A program made the position numbers and the translations under genes. This document shows positions 1-5,110 of a DNA stretch of 5,110 nt, one piece after another. Below the pieces are notes generated by a model, which saw only the letters and a program-made list of their open reading frames with translations, was not told where the DNA came from and made no database searches. Positions within the stretch are counted from its first letter, which is position 1. Each line of letters begins with the position of its first letter. Source of the DNA: Oscillospiraceae bacterium (GTDB taxonomy: Bacteria; Bacillota; Clostridia; Oscillospirales; Oscillospiraceae); contig JAFPTE010000082.1 of the NCBI GenBank assembly GCA_017400415.1, positions 1 to 5,110 of the forward strand, written 5' to 3'.

Positions 1-522
1 ATCGGCTCCGTCCACAGCCTGGAAAGGGACGGGAAGTATTACTGCCTGGATAACACCCCGGAGGAGCTTCAGGGGGCTATTGCCGCCTTCGGCGGGGTGC
101 GGAGCCTCTGTGAGGCTTATTACGACGCCGTGGGACAGATTCATGAGAAAACCGGCTGCGGCATAGTGGGCCACCTGGACCTTATAACCAAGTTTGGTGA
201 GAAGCACCCATTCCTGGACACCGGGGCGGAATGGTACCGGGCCGCCTGGCGGAGTGCTCTGGACCGGCTGGGGGGAAGGGACCTCATCTTTGAGGTGAAC
301 ACCGGGGCCATGGCAAGGCGCTGGCGCACCTCGCCATATCCCTCTGGTGAGATCCTGCGGGAGATAGCCCGCCGCCGGGGTCTCGTGACAGTCACAACGG
401 ACTGCCACAGCCGGGATAAGCTGGATTTCGGCTGTGAGACCGCTCTGGAGCTCCTGCGCTCCTGCGGCTTCCGCAGCCACCTTATCTGGGCGGGCGGGGG
501 CTTTGAAAAGTGTCCCCTGTAA
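1..522 (+). CDS. hisK: Histidinol-phosphatase, PHP (HisK/HisJ) family, 5'-truncated
   Basis: The reading frame is open from base 1 to the TAA at 520-522, giving 173 visible residues. Members of this family are usually about 260-280 residues, so roughly 90 N-terminal residues, including the HxH metal motif, lie before the window. The enzyme dephosphorylates L-histidinol phosphate in cytoplasmic histidine biosynthesis using a metal cluster in a PHP-type barrel. Visible landmarks are GSVH (residues 2-5, a metal-ligand His), GHLD (57-60), EVNTG (98-102) and TDCHS (133-137, the terminal D-x-H metal motif). The end FEKCPL resembles the normal family C-terminus, so the 3' end looks intact. A GTG at 97 is internal, because residues before it still match the family. 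A terminator-like hairpin follows 23 bases after the stop. Another PHP phosphoesterase is possible, but the GSVH, GHLD and TDCHS combination favours histidinol-phosphatase. The symbol is by family resemblance. Confidence 0.88.
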   Translation: MGSVHSLERDGKYYCLDNTPEELQGAIAAFGGVRSLCEAYYDAVGQIHEKTGCGIVGHLDLITKFGEKHPFLDTGAEWYRAAWRSALDRLGGRDLIFEVNTGAMARRWRTSPYPSGEILREIARRRGLVTVTTDCHSRDKLDFGCETALELLRSCGFRSHLIWAGGGFEKCPL

Positions 523-545
523 GGCCGGTTTTTGCATAATGCTGT

Positions 546-602
546 AAATACACGTACAAAAGACGGAAAAATTTGTGCGTGTATTTTCTTTTTTCTCTTT
601 TT
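546..602 (+). terminator. Probable intrinsic terminator after histidinol-phosphatase (or operator-like inverted repeat)
   Basis: AAATACACGTACAAA (546-560) pairs with TTTGTGCGTGTATTT (572-586). This gives 15 pairs with a single U-G wobble (555/577) around an 11-base loop. A T-rich run (584-602, interrupted by C) follows directly, as expected for a Rho-independent terminator reading on the + strand. The stem is AT-rich and the loop is large, so it may be weak. The repeat ends about 13 bases before the likely -35 of the prs promoter, so a protein-binding operator is an alternative reading. Confidence 0.6.
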
Positions 603-626
603 ACCCGGCGGAAAATCTGTTATAAT
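599..626 (+). promoter_or_regulatory. Extended -10 promoter for prs-pth
   Basis: TATAAT at 621-626 is preceded by TG at 618-619, giving a perfect extended -10 (TGTTATAAT). The -35 is poor: TTTACC at 600-605 with a 15-base spacer, or TTTTAC at 599-604 with 16. That is tolerated when an extended -10 is present. Transcription would start near 633, leaving about a 35-base leader that contains the prs ribosome binding site. The box lies in an AT-rich island between GC-rich genes. The boxes are seen directly; the activity is inferred. Confidence 0.75.
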
Positions 627-667
627 ATTAAAGCACCAATTACATACAGATGTTGGGGGATAATTAA

Positions 668-1627
668 ATGATCGCACACGGCAAGGACATAAAGATCTTC
701 TGCGGCAATTCCAACAGAAAGCTGGCCGAGGATATCAGCCGTCAGATGGGCACACGCCTGGGGGATATGAACGTTTCCCACTTCTCCGACGGTGAGGTTT
801 CCGTTTCACTGAATGAGACGGTCCGTGGCTCGGACGTGTTCCTGATCCAGTCCACCTGCGCTCCCGTGAACGACAATCTTATGGAGCTCCTTGTTATGAT
901 AGATGCCTGCCGCCGGGCCTCCGCCGGCCGCATCACCGCCGTTATACCTTACTTCGGCTACGCAAGACAGGACAGAAAGGCCAAGAGCCACGATCCTATC
1001 TCCGCCAAGCTGGTAGCCAACCTGCTCACCAGCGCCGGTGCCGACAGAGTCCTGACCATGGACCTGCACGCACCCCAGATCCAGGGCTTCTTCGATATCC
1101 CCGTGGATAACCTGGTGGGCGCACCCCTCTTCGCCGCCTATTATCTGAAGATGTTCGGCGAGGGCAATGATGAGGTCATGGTGGTCTCCCCGGACGTGGG
1201 CAGCGTGGCCCGCAGCCGCAACTTCGCCCATAAGATGGGCATGAACCTGGCCATCGTGGATAAGAGAAGAGAACGGGCCAACCAGTCCGAGGTCATGAAC
1301 ATCATCGGCGACGTTTCCGGCAAAAAGGTCATCCTCTTTGACGATATGGTGGACACTGCCGGCTCCCTATGCGGTGCCGCCAAGGCCCTCACCGAGATCG
1401 GCGGCGCCCGGGACGTGTACGCCTGCGCCAGCCACGCCGTTCTCTCCGGCTCTGCTATTTCCAGAATCAACGACAGCCCCATTAAGGAGCTGGTCCTCCT
1501 TGACACCATTCCCGAGATCGAGTCCAAGCGCTCCGACAAGATCAAGTTTCTGTCCGTGGCCGCCATGTTCGGCGAGGCCATCGAGCGGGTCTATGCGGAG
1601 ATAGCCATGAGCGCCCTTTTCGACTGA
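668..1627 (+). CDS. prs: Ribose-phosphate pyrophosphokinase (PRPP synthetase), class I
   Basis: This gene encodes 319 residues, a normal full length. The enzyme transfers pyrophosphate from ATP to ribose 5-phosphate, making PRPP for purine, pyrimidine, NAD, histidine and tryptophan synthesis. It is cytoplasmic and usually hexameric. Landmarks in order are FSDGEV (39-44), the ATP-site segment YARQDRK (98-104), DLHA with the active-site-region His134, KRR (199-201, the catalytic flexible loop) and the PRPP-binding loop DDMVDTAGS (225-233). That loop more often reads DDMIDTGGT or DDIIDTAGT, so the Val and the final Ser are mild variants. The ATG at 668 has GGGGGA (655-660) seven bases upstream and lies about 35 bases after the predicted transcription start, which supports this start. 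pth follows one base after the TGA, so the two genes almost certainly share a transcript. Confidence 0.97.
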   Translation: MIAHGKDIKIFCGNSNRKLAEDISRQMGTRLGDMNVSHFSDGEVSVSLNETVRGSDVFLIQSTCAPVNDNLMELLVMIDACRRASAGRITAVIPYFGYARQDRKAKSHDPISAKLVANLLTSAGADRVLTMDLHAPQIQGFFDIPVDNLVGAPLFAAYYLKMFGEGNDEVMVVSPDVGSVARSRNFAHKMGMNLAIVDKRRERANQSEVMNIIGDVSGKKVILFDDMVDTAGSLCGAAKALTEIGGARDVYACASHAVLSGSAISRINDSPIKELVLLDTIPEIESKRSDKIKFLSVAAMFGEAIERVYAEIAMSALFD

Positions 1628-1628
1628 T

Positions 1629-2207
1629 ATGCTTTTTTCAAGACCCGGCAAATACGGGTATATAGTGGCCTTCCTGGGGAACCCGGGAGCCAGGTACGCC
1701 CAGACGAGGCACAACGCCGGCTTCATCACCGGCGACGCCTTCTGCCGCCGCCTGGGCTGCAAAATCGACCGGGCCAAGTTCCACGCCCTCACCGGCGAGG
1801 CCAGAGTGGGGGAGCAGAAGGTCCTTCTCATGAAGCCCCAGACCTATATGAACGACTCCGGCACCGCCCTGCGGGAGGCCATGAGCTTCTATAAGGTCCC
1901 CCTGGACCACGTTATCGTGGTGTCCGACGATATAAGCCTGCCTGTGGGCAAGCTCCGGGTCCGGCGCTCCGGCTCCGCCGGAGGCCACAACGGTCTGAAG
2001 GACATTATCGCCAAGTGCGGCGGGGAGGGCTTTCCCCGGGTAAAAATCGGCATCGGCCAGCCGGAGCATGAGCTCATCGACTGGGTCCTGTCCGCCTTCC
2101 ACGATGAGGACGCCGTCCGCATGAAGGAGGCAGCCGACCGGGCCGCCGCCGCTGTGGAGAGCCTGATTCTCTACGGCGTGGACAAGACCATGAACGACTA
2201 TAATTAA
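1629..2207 (+). CDS. pth: Peptidyl-tRNA hydrolase (Pth family)
   Basis: This gene encodes 192 residues, a typical length. The enzyme hydrolyses the ester bond of peptidyl-tRNAs dropped by stalled ribosomes, recycling tRNA in the cytoplasm. The visible signature is GNPG (17-20), RHNAG with the catalytic His28, KPQTYMN with substrate-binding Asn75, SDDISLPVG with Asp100 (equivalent to E. coli Asp93), GGHNGLKD with Asn121 (equivalent to E. coli Asn114) and KIGIGQP. The start at 1629 is one base past the prs stop. The preceding 15 bases hold no Shine-Dalgarno sequence, so reinitiation after prs is likely. A GTG at 1665 would cut into the first beta-strand and is less plausible. The N-terminus is a few residues longer than usual before the YIVAFLGNPG strand. 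prs-pth is a common pairing in Firmicutes, often followed by mfd; here the convergent rsmA comes next instead. Confidence 0.96.
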   Translation: MLFSRPGKYGYIVAFLGNPGARYAQTRHNAGFITGDAFCRRLGCKIDRAKFHALTGEARVGEQKVLLMKPQTYMNDSGTALREAMSFYKVPLDHVIVVSDDISLPVGKLRVRRSGSAGGHNGLKDIIAKCGGEGFPRVKIGIGQPEHELIDWVLSAFHDEDAVRMKEAADRAAAAVESLILYGVDKTMNDYN

Positions 2208-2234
2208 AAGCGGAGGAATATCCTCCGCTTTTTT
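2206..2234. terminator. Bidirectional intrinsic terminator between pth and rsmA
   Basis: The left arm AAAAGCGGAGGA (2206-2217) pairs perfectly with TCCTCCGCTTTT (2221-2232), giving 12 pairs with a three-base loop. On the + strand a T run (2229-2234, then ATTTTA) completes a strong terminator for prs-pth. Read on the - strand, the same stem ends in CTTTTAATTA, a moderate terminator for yabE-rsmA. The structure fills the whole gap between the two stop codons. It uses the last two bases of the pth stop and its T run touches the rsmA stop. Confidence 0.92.
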
Positions 2235-3090
2235 ATTTTATGAGCTTCTCTATTTCCTCCGTGAGGCGGGCAAATTCCGCCAGACTCAGGACCTCCCCAC
2301 GGAGGTTGGGACCCCCGCCCAGACCTTCCACGGCGGCGGATATATCGCCCTTGCCCAGCTCCGGAAAGGCGGAGGCCAGGGCGTTTGAAAGGGTCTTCCG
2401 GCGCTGGTTGAAGGCGCCCCGGACCGTCCGGAAGAGCAGAGCCTCGTCACAGGGGAAGGGGGGAGAGGGCCGGGGCGTAAGACGCACCACGGCGCTGTCC
2501 ACCTTGGGCCTGGGCTCAAAGCAGGCGGAGGGCACGGCGAAGAGCTTCTCCCGGCCTGCGTAATAGTCGCACAGCAGGGTGAAGGCCCCGTACTGGCCGG
2601 TGCCGGGCCCGGCGCAGATCCGGTCCGCCACCTCCTTCTGCACCATGACGGTGATGCTTCTGAAGAGGCGGCAGGTGAGCAGCTTCGTTATGACCGGGGT
2701 CGTGATGTTGTAGGGCAGGTTCGCCGCCACAATGGGCTCAAGGCCGGAGAGCTTTTCACCCACCAGCCTTTCCAGGTCCAGGGCCATAATGTCCCCGGGC
2801 ACTATCTCCAGGTTGGAAAACTCCCCAACGGTCTCGCCAAGCACCGGCAGGAGCCGCTCATCCAGCTCCACGGAGATGACCTTGTCCGCCCTACGGCACA
2901 GCTCCTTCGTAAGGCAGCCCACCCCGGGGCCGATTTCCAGGCAGCCTATGCCTTCCCCGGCACCGGAGGCGGCGGCAATGTCCTCCGGGACCCAGGGGGC
3001 AATCAGAAAATTCTGGCCCAGAGCCTTGGAAAAGCGGAAGCCGTGCTTCTCCATGAGGGGCCGCAGGGCGCTCATGTCAGTTAAGTTCAA
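2233..3090 (-). CDS. rsmA: 16S rRNA (adenine(1518)-N6/adenine(1519)-N6)-dimethyltransferase RsmA (KsgA)
   Basis: RsmA uses S-adenosylmethionine to dimethylate two adjacent adenines in the 3' terminal helix of 16S rRNA late in small-subunit assembly; its loss gives kasugamycin resistance. From the TTG start the protein has 285 residues, close to the family norm. Landmarks are SKALGQNFL (21-29), the SAM motif LEIGPGVG (51-58), SVELD (73-77, acidic ribose contact), GDIM (99-102), the catalytic NLPYN (124-128), QYGAF, FEPRPKVDSAV and FNQRRKTL near the C-terminus. I chose TTG at 3088-3090 because GGAGG lies seven bases upstream and the codon overlaps the yabE stop. An ATG at 3073-3075 is in frame but has no well-placed ribosome binding site. 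An ATG at 3144 would start deep inside yabE and adds residues unlike the family. It is cotranscribed with yabE. In Bacillus, rnmV lies between these two genes; it is absent here. Confidence 0.96.
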   Translation of the reverse strand: MNLTDMSALRPLMEKHGFRFSKALGQNFLIAPWVPEDIAAASGAGEGIGCLEIGPGVGCLTKELCRRADKVISVELDERLLPVLGETVGEFSNLEIVPGDIMALDLERLVGEKLSGLEPIVAANLPYNITTPVITKLLTCRLFRSITVMVQKEVADRICAGPGTGQYGAFTLLCDYYAGREKLFAVPSACFEPRPKVDSAVVRLTPRPSPPFPCDEALLFRTVRGAFNQRRKTLSNALASAFPELGKGDISAAVEGLGGGPNLRGEVLSLAEFARLTEEIEKLIK

Positions 3091-3102
3091 TCCTGTTCCT
3101 CC
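3087..3102 (-). promoter_or_regulatory. rsmA ribosome binding site and TTGA stop/start overlap
   Basis: On the - strand GGAGG (3102-3098) is followed by a seven-base spacer and TTG (3090-3088). The TTG shares two bases with the TGA stop of the upstream yabE-like gene (3089-3087), forming TTGA. This is the usual geometry of translational coupling, and it fixes the rsmA start at a non-ATG codon that a simple longest-ATG rule would miss. Confidence 0.85.
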
Positions 3103-4235
3103 AGAACGTAAACTGTGGCGGGGCAGCGGCCGAAGGCAAAGCACTCCGCCTCTGTCTCAAGAAAGATGTCGATTATATCGGACCCGGGCTTGTCCCCGAC
3201 GGTGGAAACCACGTAGTCCCACTGCTTCTCGTGCTTCACACCGGTTATGTAAACCTTGGTTCCCTGGGGCAGGGTGGCGGGCTTTGCGGCCACAACGCCC
3301 ACCTGCACCGGCACGCCGGAGGCGGTGGTGTCGTTCCAGGGCCGCTCCTTGTCGTAGGTGTAGGCCGTGGCGGTCATGGAGAGGACCCTGGTGTATCTGT
3401 AGGTCTTTCCGTCAATGGTGATGGTGCCGGCGGTCTCGTCCACGGTGACCGTGCGGAGAGTATGGTCCACAACGGATTCGGGCTGCAGGGTGGTGACGGC
3501 GTGGGCAGGCTCCGGCTCCGGCTCGGGCTCGGGCTCCGGGTCCGGCGGCAGAATGCCGGTGCCCACAAGGATTATCTCCTCCTGGGGCTCGGTGGTTATG
3601 CCGGTGCTGACCACCTCCCGGCTTATGAGCTCACCCTGGCGGTACACCAGGCGGGTGACGGTAGTCAGCACCCCGTCCCGGCCCTCCACGGAAAGGTAGC
3701 TCCGGCCGGCGGGCAGGGCGTCCGTGTACCGGGTGGTTGTGGAGTGGGGTATGGTGTCATAGTCGTAGATGTACTCCACCCGGACCCGGACCAGGGTTAT
3801 CCGCAGCCCGTCGGACAGGGGTGTGTCCGGAGCGGGGTATATCTCATCGGTTTCCGAAACGGTTATATGGGCCTTCTGCAGGGCGTCCGCCACCGTGCCG
3901 GAGGCGGTGAGCACCAGCTCCTGCCCGTCGCAGAAGACGGTGACGGCGGGGCTGCGGCGGATTATCACCGTGTAAACGGTGCCGTCCTGGCTCACCTCCA
4001 GCTCGGCGCCGCCGGTGGAGATGCCCGCTGCCGCAACCGCCTGCCTGGCGGTGCCGGTGAAGTTATTGACGGAGGTCCTGCTGTCCCCGTCTATAATAAT
4101 GTAGTCGTAAGTCGGTACGGCCCGGGCCTGGGTGGAGAAGACGAGGTAGGCGAAGGCACCCAGGGCACAGACCGCCGCCGCAGTGAGCACTGCGGCGATT
4201 ATTTTCGGAAGTCTGCTGCTGTCCCTTGCACGCAT
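3087..4235 (-). CDS. yabE: YabE-like secreted or membrane-anchored protein: DUF348, G5 and C-terminal 3D domain
   Basis: This gene encodes 382 residues. A short basic N-terminus is followed by a hydrophobic segment (about 10-34), which is a signal peptide or single membrane anchor. Two DUF348-like repeats come next (about 43-83 and 86-150), then a G5 domain (about 150-226, with REVVSTGITTEPQEEIILVGTG at its end matching the G5 style), a Pro-Glu linker (about 232-243) and a C-terminal 3D domain (about 283-379, MTATAY to TVYVL). This is the architecture of YabE/RpfB-like cell-wall proteins; the 3D fold is related to MltA-type lytic transglycosylases, and G5 is thought to bind cell-wall sugars. 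The 3D domain looks degenerate: AAKP stands where AVDP is usual, and STVGD where EDTGG is usual. The ATG at 4235 has AGGAGG seven bases upstream. The reading frame extends to 4388 but passes through the promoter. The protein probably acts outside the membrane; its substrate is not shown. Confidence 0.85.
   Translation of the reverse strand: MRARDSSRLPKIIAAVLTAAAVCALGAFAYLVFSTQARAVPTYDYIIIDGDSRTSVNNFTGTARQAVAAAGISTGGAELEVSQDGTVYTVIIRRSPAVTVFCDGQELVLTASGTVADALQKAHITVSETDEIYPAPDTPLSDGLRITLVRVRVEYIYDYDTIPHSTTTRYTDALPAGRSYLSVEGRDGVLTTVTRLVYRQGELISREVVSTGITTEPQEEIILVGTGILPPDPEPEPEPEPEPAHAVTTLQPESVVDHTLRTVTVDETAGTITIDGKTYRYTRVLSMTATAYTYDKERPWNDTTASGVPVQVGVVAAKPATLPQGTKVYITGVKHEKQWDYVVSTVGDKPGSDIIDIFLETEAECFAFGRCPATVYVLEEQD
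3507..3544 (-). repeat. Six-base tandem repeat encoding a Pro-Glu linker
   Basis: Six imperfect copies of a hexamer (GCTCCG or GCTCGG on the + strand, 3509-3544) encode alternating Pro and Glu on the - strand between the G5 and 3D domains. Such (PE)n stretches are extended spacers in wall proteins. The repeat could change length by slippage in whole two-residue steps without breaking the frame. Confidence 0.85.
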
Positions 4236-4248
4236 CCGGGCCCCTCCT
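4236..4248 (-). promoter_or_regulatory. yabE-like gene ribosome binding site
   Basis: AGGAGG (4248-4243 on the - strand) lies seven bases before the ATG at 4235-4233. It decides the start: the in-frame upstream ATG near 4277 overlaps the -10 box of the promoter, so it could not be translated from that promoter. Confidence 0.85.
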
Positions 4249-4275
4249 CTCTCGCTTGGCGGGATTATTTGGGCC

Positions 4276-4304
4276 ATTATAGCACCTATACCCACTTTTG
4301 TCAA
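4276..4304 (-). promoter_or_regulatory. Consensus sigma-A promoter for yabE-rsmA
   Basis: On the - strand TTGACA (4304-4299) and TATAAT (4281-4276) are both perfect and separated by exactly 17 bases. A TG one base before the -10 (TGCTATAAT) adds an extended -10. AT-rich sequence just upstream (about 4305-4322, AAAAATTAGCAAAAAT) resembles an UP element. Transcription should begin near 4269, leaving about a 34-base leader with the AGGAGG site. The boxes are read directly; strong activity is inferred from the match to consensus. Confidence 0.93.
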
Positions 4305-4344
4305 ATTTTTGCTAATTTTTCGGAGATAATTCCCCACCGGCGGC

Positions 4345-4375
4345 AAAAAATCCGCCGCTGAGTGCCAGCGGCGGA
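4345..4375 (-). terminator. Intrinsic terminator after the HD-GYP gene
   Basis: On the - strand TCCGCCGCTG (4375-4366) pairs with CAGCGGCGGA (4360-4351), giving ten GC-rich pairs around a five-base loop. A run of six T (4350-4345) follows. It begins about 10 bases after the HD-GYP stop codon and lies just upstream of the yabE promoter, separating the two transcription units. Confidence 0.93.
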
Positions 4376-4384
4376 GTGTGAGGG

Positions 4385-5110
4385 TCATTTTTTGATGTTG
4401 TCCACTTCTTCGGTGGTGCCGCCGCCGTGGTCGTCGGGGGCACGGAACTCGCCCTTGTCCACCAGGCGCAGGAAGGCGTCCACCACGTCCGGGGCCAGCT
4501 GGGTGCCGGAGGCCGCCTTGATGATGGAGACCACCTTGTCGAAGTTCATCCTGTTGCGGTAGGGACGGTTGGAGTACATGGCGTCGAAGCAGTCCGCCAC
4601 GGCGATGATCTGGGCCACACGGGGTATCTCGTCCCCCTTCAGGTGGTTGGGGTAGCCCCTGCCGTCGGGCCGCTCGTGGTGGGCCTGGGCGCCGATGGCC
4701 AGCTCCGGCATGATGGTTATCTCCTTCAGAGCCTCATAGCCCTTGGTGGTGTGGGACTTGATAATCTCAAATTCCTCATCCGTGAGCTTGCCGTTCTTGT
4801 TCAGCACCTCCTGGGGAACGCCCACCTTGCCGATATCGTGGAGGAGGGCGATGCGGTAGTACTTCTCAACGGTCTCCTCGTCCAGGCCCAGCTCCCTGGA
4901 GAGCATGGCGGTGAACTTGGCCACCCGGGTGGAGTGACCGTTGGTGTACCGGTCCTTCATATCGATGACTTTTGCGAAGGCCTCGGTGATTCCGCCCACC
5001 AGGGCCATGGTCTCCTGCTGCTTCTTTTCCAGAGCGTGGGTCTTCCGGCGGATGTAGAAGCGAACTGCGGCGGCGATTACACCGATAAGGCCCAGAACTG
5101 CAATGGCGTA
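4385..5110 (-). CDS. Membrane-anchored HD-GYP domain protein, probable cyclic-di-GMP phosphodiesterase (5'-truncated by window end)
   Basis: The frame stays open from the TGA at 4387-4385 to the window edge, giving 241 visible residues; the N-terminus lies beyond 5110. The first visible residues are a hydrophobic segment (about 2-20, AIAVLGLIGVIAAAV then RFYIRRK), which is one membrane helix. A short charged, possibly coiled-coil stretch (HALEKKQQET) follows, then a complete HD-GYP domain. Motifs are GHSTRVA, LHDIGKVGVP (the HD metal pair, about residues 91-92), SHTTKGYEAL, HHERPDGRGYP (the HHE and GYP signature), VADCFDAM and NRPYR. All expected metal and GYP residues are present, so the domain should be active, most likely hydrolysing cyclic-di-GMP at the inner face of the membrane. 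The late motif GTQLAPDVV has Ala where Asp is common. The tail ends in a flexible acidic/glycine stretch. A Met at 5008 is internal. Any N-terminal sensor domain is out of view. Confidence 0.92.
   Translation of the reverse strand, partial: YAIAVLGLIGVIAAAVRFYIRRKTHALEKKQQETMALVGGITEAFAKVIDMKDRYTNGHSTRVAKFTAMLSRELGLDEETVEKYYRIALLHDIGKVGVPQEVLNKNGKLTDEEFEIIKSHTTKGYEALKEITIMPELAIGAQAHHERPDGRGYPNHLKGDEIPRVAQIIAVADCFDAMYSNRPYRNRMNFDKVVSIIKAASGTQLAPDVVDAFLRLVDKGEFRAPDDHGGGTTEEVDNIKK

Noticed and set aside
523..667. A riboswitch or small RNA in the leader region of prs
   Set aside because: The predicted leader is only about 35 bases, too short for a known riboswitch, and the one strong hairpin lies upstream of the promoter.
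141..677. A 178-codon open frame on the - strand across the histidinol-phosphatase gene and the prs promoter
   Set aside because: Its sequence is Arg/Ser/Pro-rich, it covers a hairpin and promoter on the other strand, and the + strand holds PHP metal motifs.
1638..2102. A 154-codon open frame on the - strand inside pth
   Set aside because: It has shadow composition (Gly, Ala, Val, His) opposite a fully recognisable peptidyl-tRNA hydrolase.
3091..3144. An N-terminal extension of RsmA to an ATG at 3144
   Set aside because: It lies inside yabE and the added residues are not like the family. The TTG at 3090 has a well-spaced GGAGG and gives the normal length.
3231..4361. A 376-codon open frame on the + strand, antisense to the yabE-like gene
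   Set aside because: It is rich in Gly, Val, His and Arg as expected for a GC-rich shadow, matches no family I recognise, has no placed ribosome binding site that I can see, and the opposite strand carries clear DUF348, G5 and 3D domains.
4236..4388. An N-terminal extension of the YabE-like protein up to 4388
   Set aside because: It would read through the HD-GYP terminator and the consensus promoter. The ATG at 4235 has AGGAGG seven bases upstream and is directly followed by the signal/anchor segment.

Overview
The window looks like a chromosomal housekeeping segment from a GC-rich member of the Clostridia. An Oscillospiraceae-like bacterium is my best guess, based on protein style only. Supporting signs are GC-rich third codon positions, strong GGAGG-type ribosome binding sites, AT-rich islands holding consensus sigma-A promoters, a YabE-type protein (3D/G5/DUF348) next to rsmA, and prs followed by pth. 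I see no mobile element, CRISPR array, tRNA or rRNA, and no stretch over 300 bases lacks a gene.

Layout, left half (+ strand): the window opens inside a PHP-family histidinol-phosphatase gene (1-522, 5' end missing). A 145-base AT-rich gap follows. It holds a long inverted repeat with a T-rich tail and an extended -10 promoter that drives prs (PRPP synthetase). pth (peptidyl-tRNA hydrolase) starts one base after the prs stop codon and has no Shine-Dalgarno sequence of its own, so it is probably translated by coupling.

Layout, right half (- strand): three genes point leftwards. A membrane-anchored HD-GYP protein (4385 to beyond 5110) ends in a classic intrinsic terminator. A near-perfect consensus promoter then starts a two-gene unit, yabE-like and rsmA. 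The two are joined by a TTGA stop/start overlap, which makes TTG the probable rsmA start. rsmA converges on pth, and one hairpin filling the 25-base gap can terminate both transcripts.

How the genes relate: Prs makes PRPP, the first substrate of the histidine pathway in which the neighbouring phosphatase acts, although a terminator-like element and a promoter lie between them. Pth and RsmA serve translation by recycling peptidyl-tRNA and maturing 16S rRNA. The YabE-like protein is probably an exported cell-wall-active enzyme or binder. The HD-GYP protein is probably a cyclic-di-GMP phosphodiesterase. I found no convincing new system. The points most worth a second look are a YabE 3D domain that appears to lack two of its three signature aspartates, the TTGA-coupled rsmA start, the consensus yabE promoter and the inverted repeat ahead of prs.
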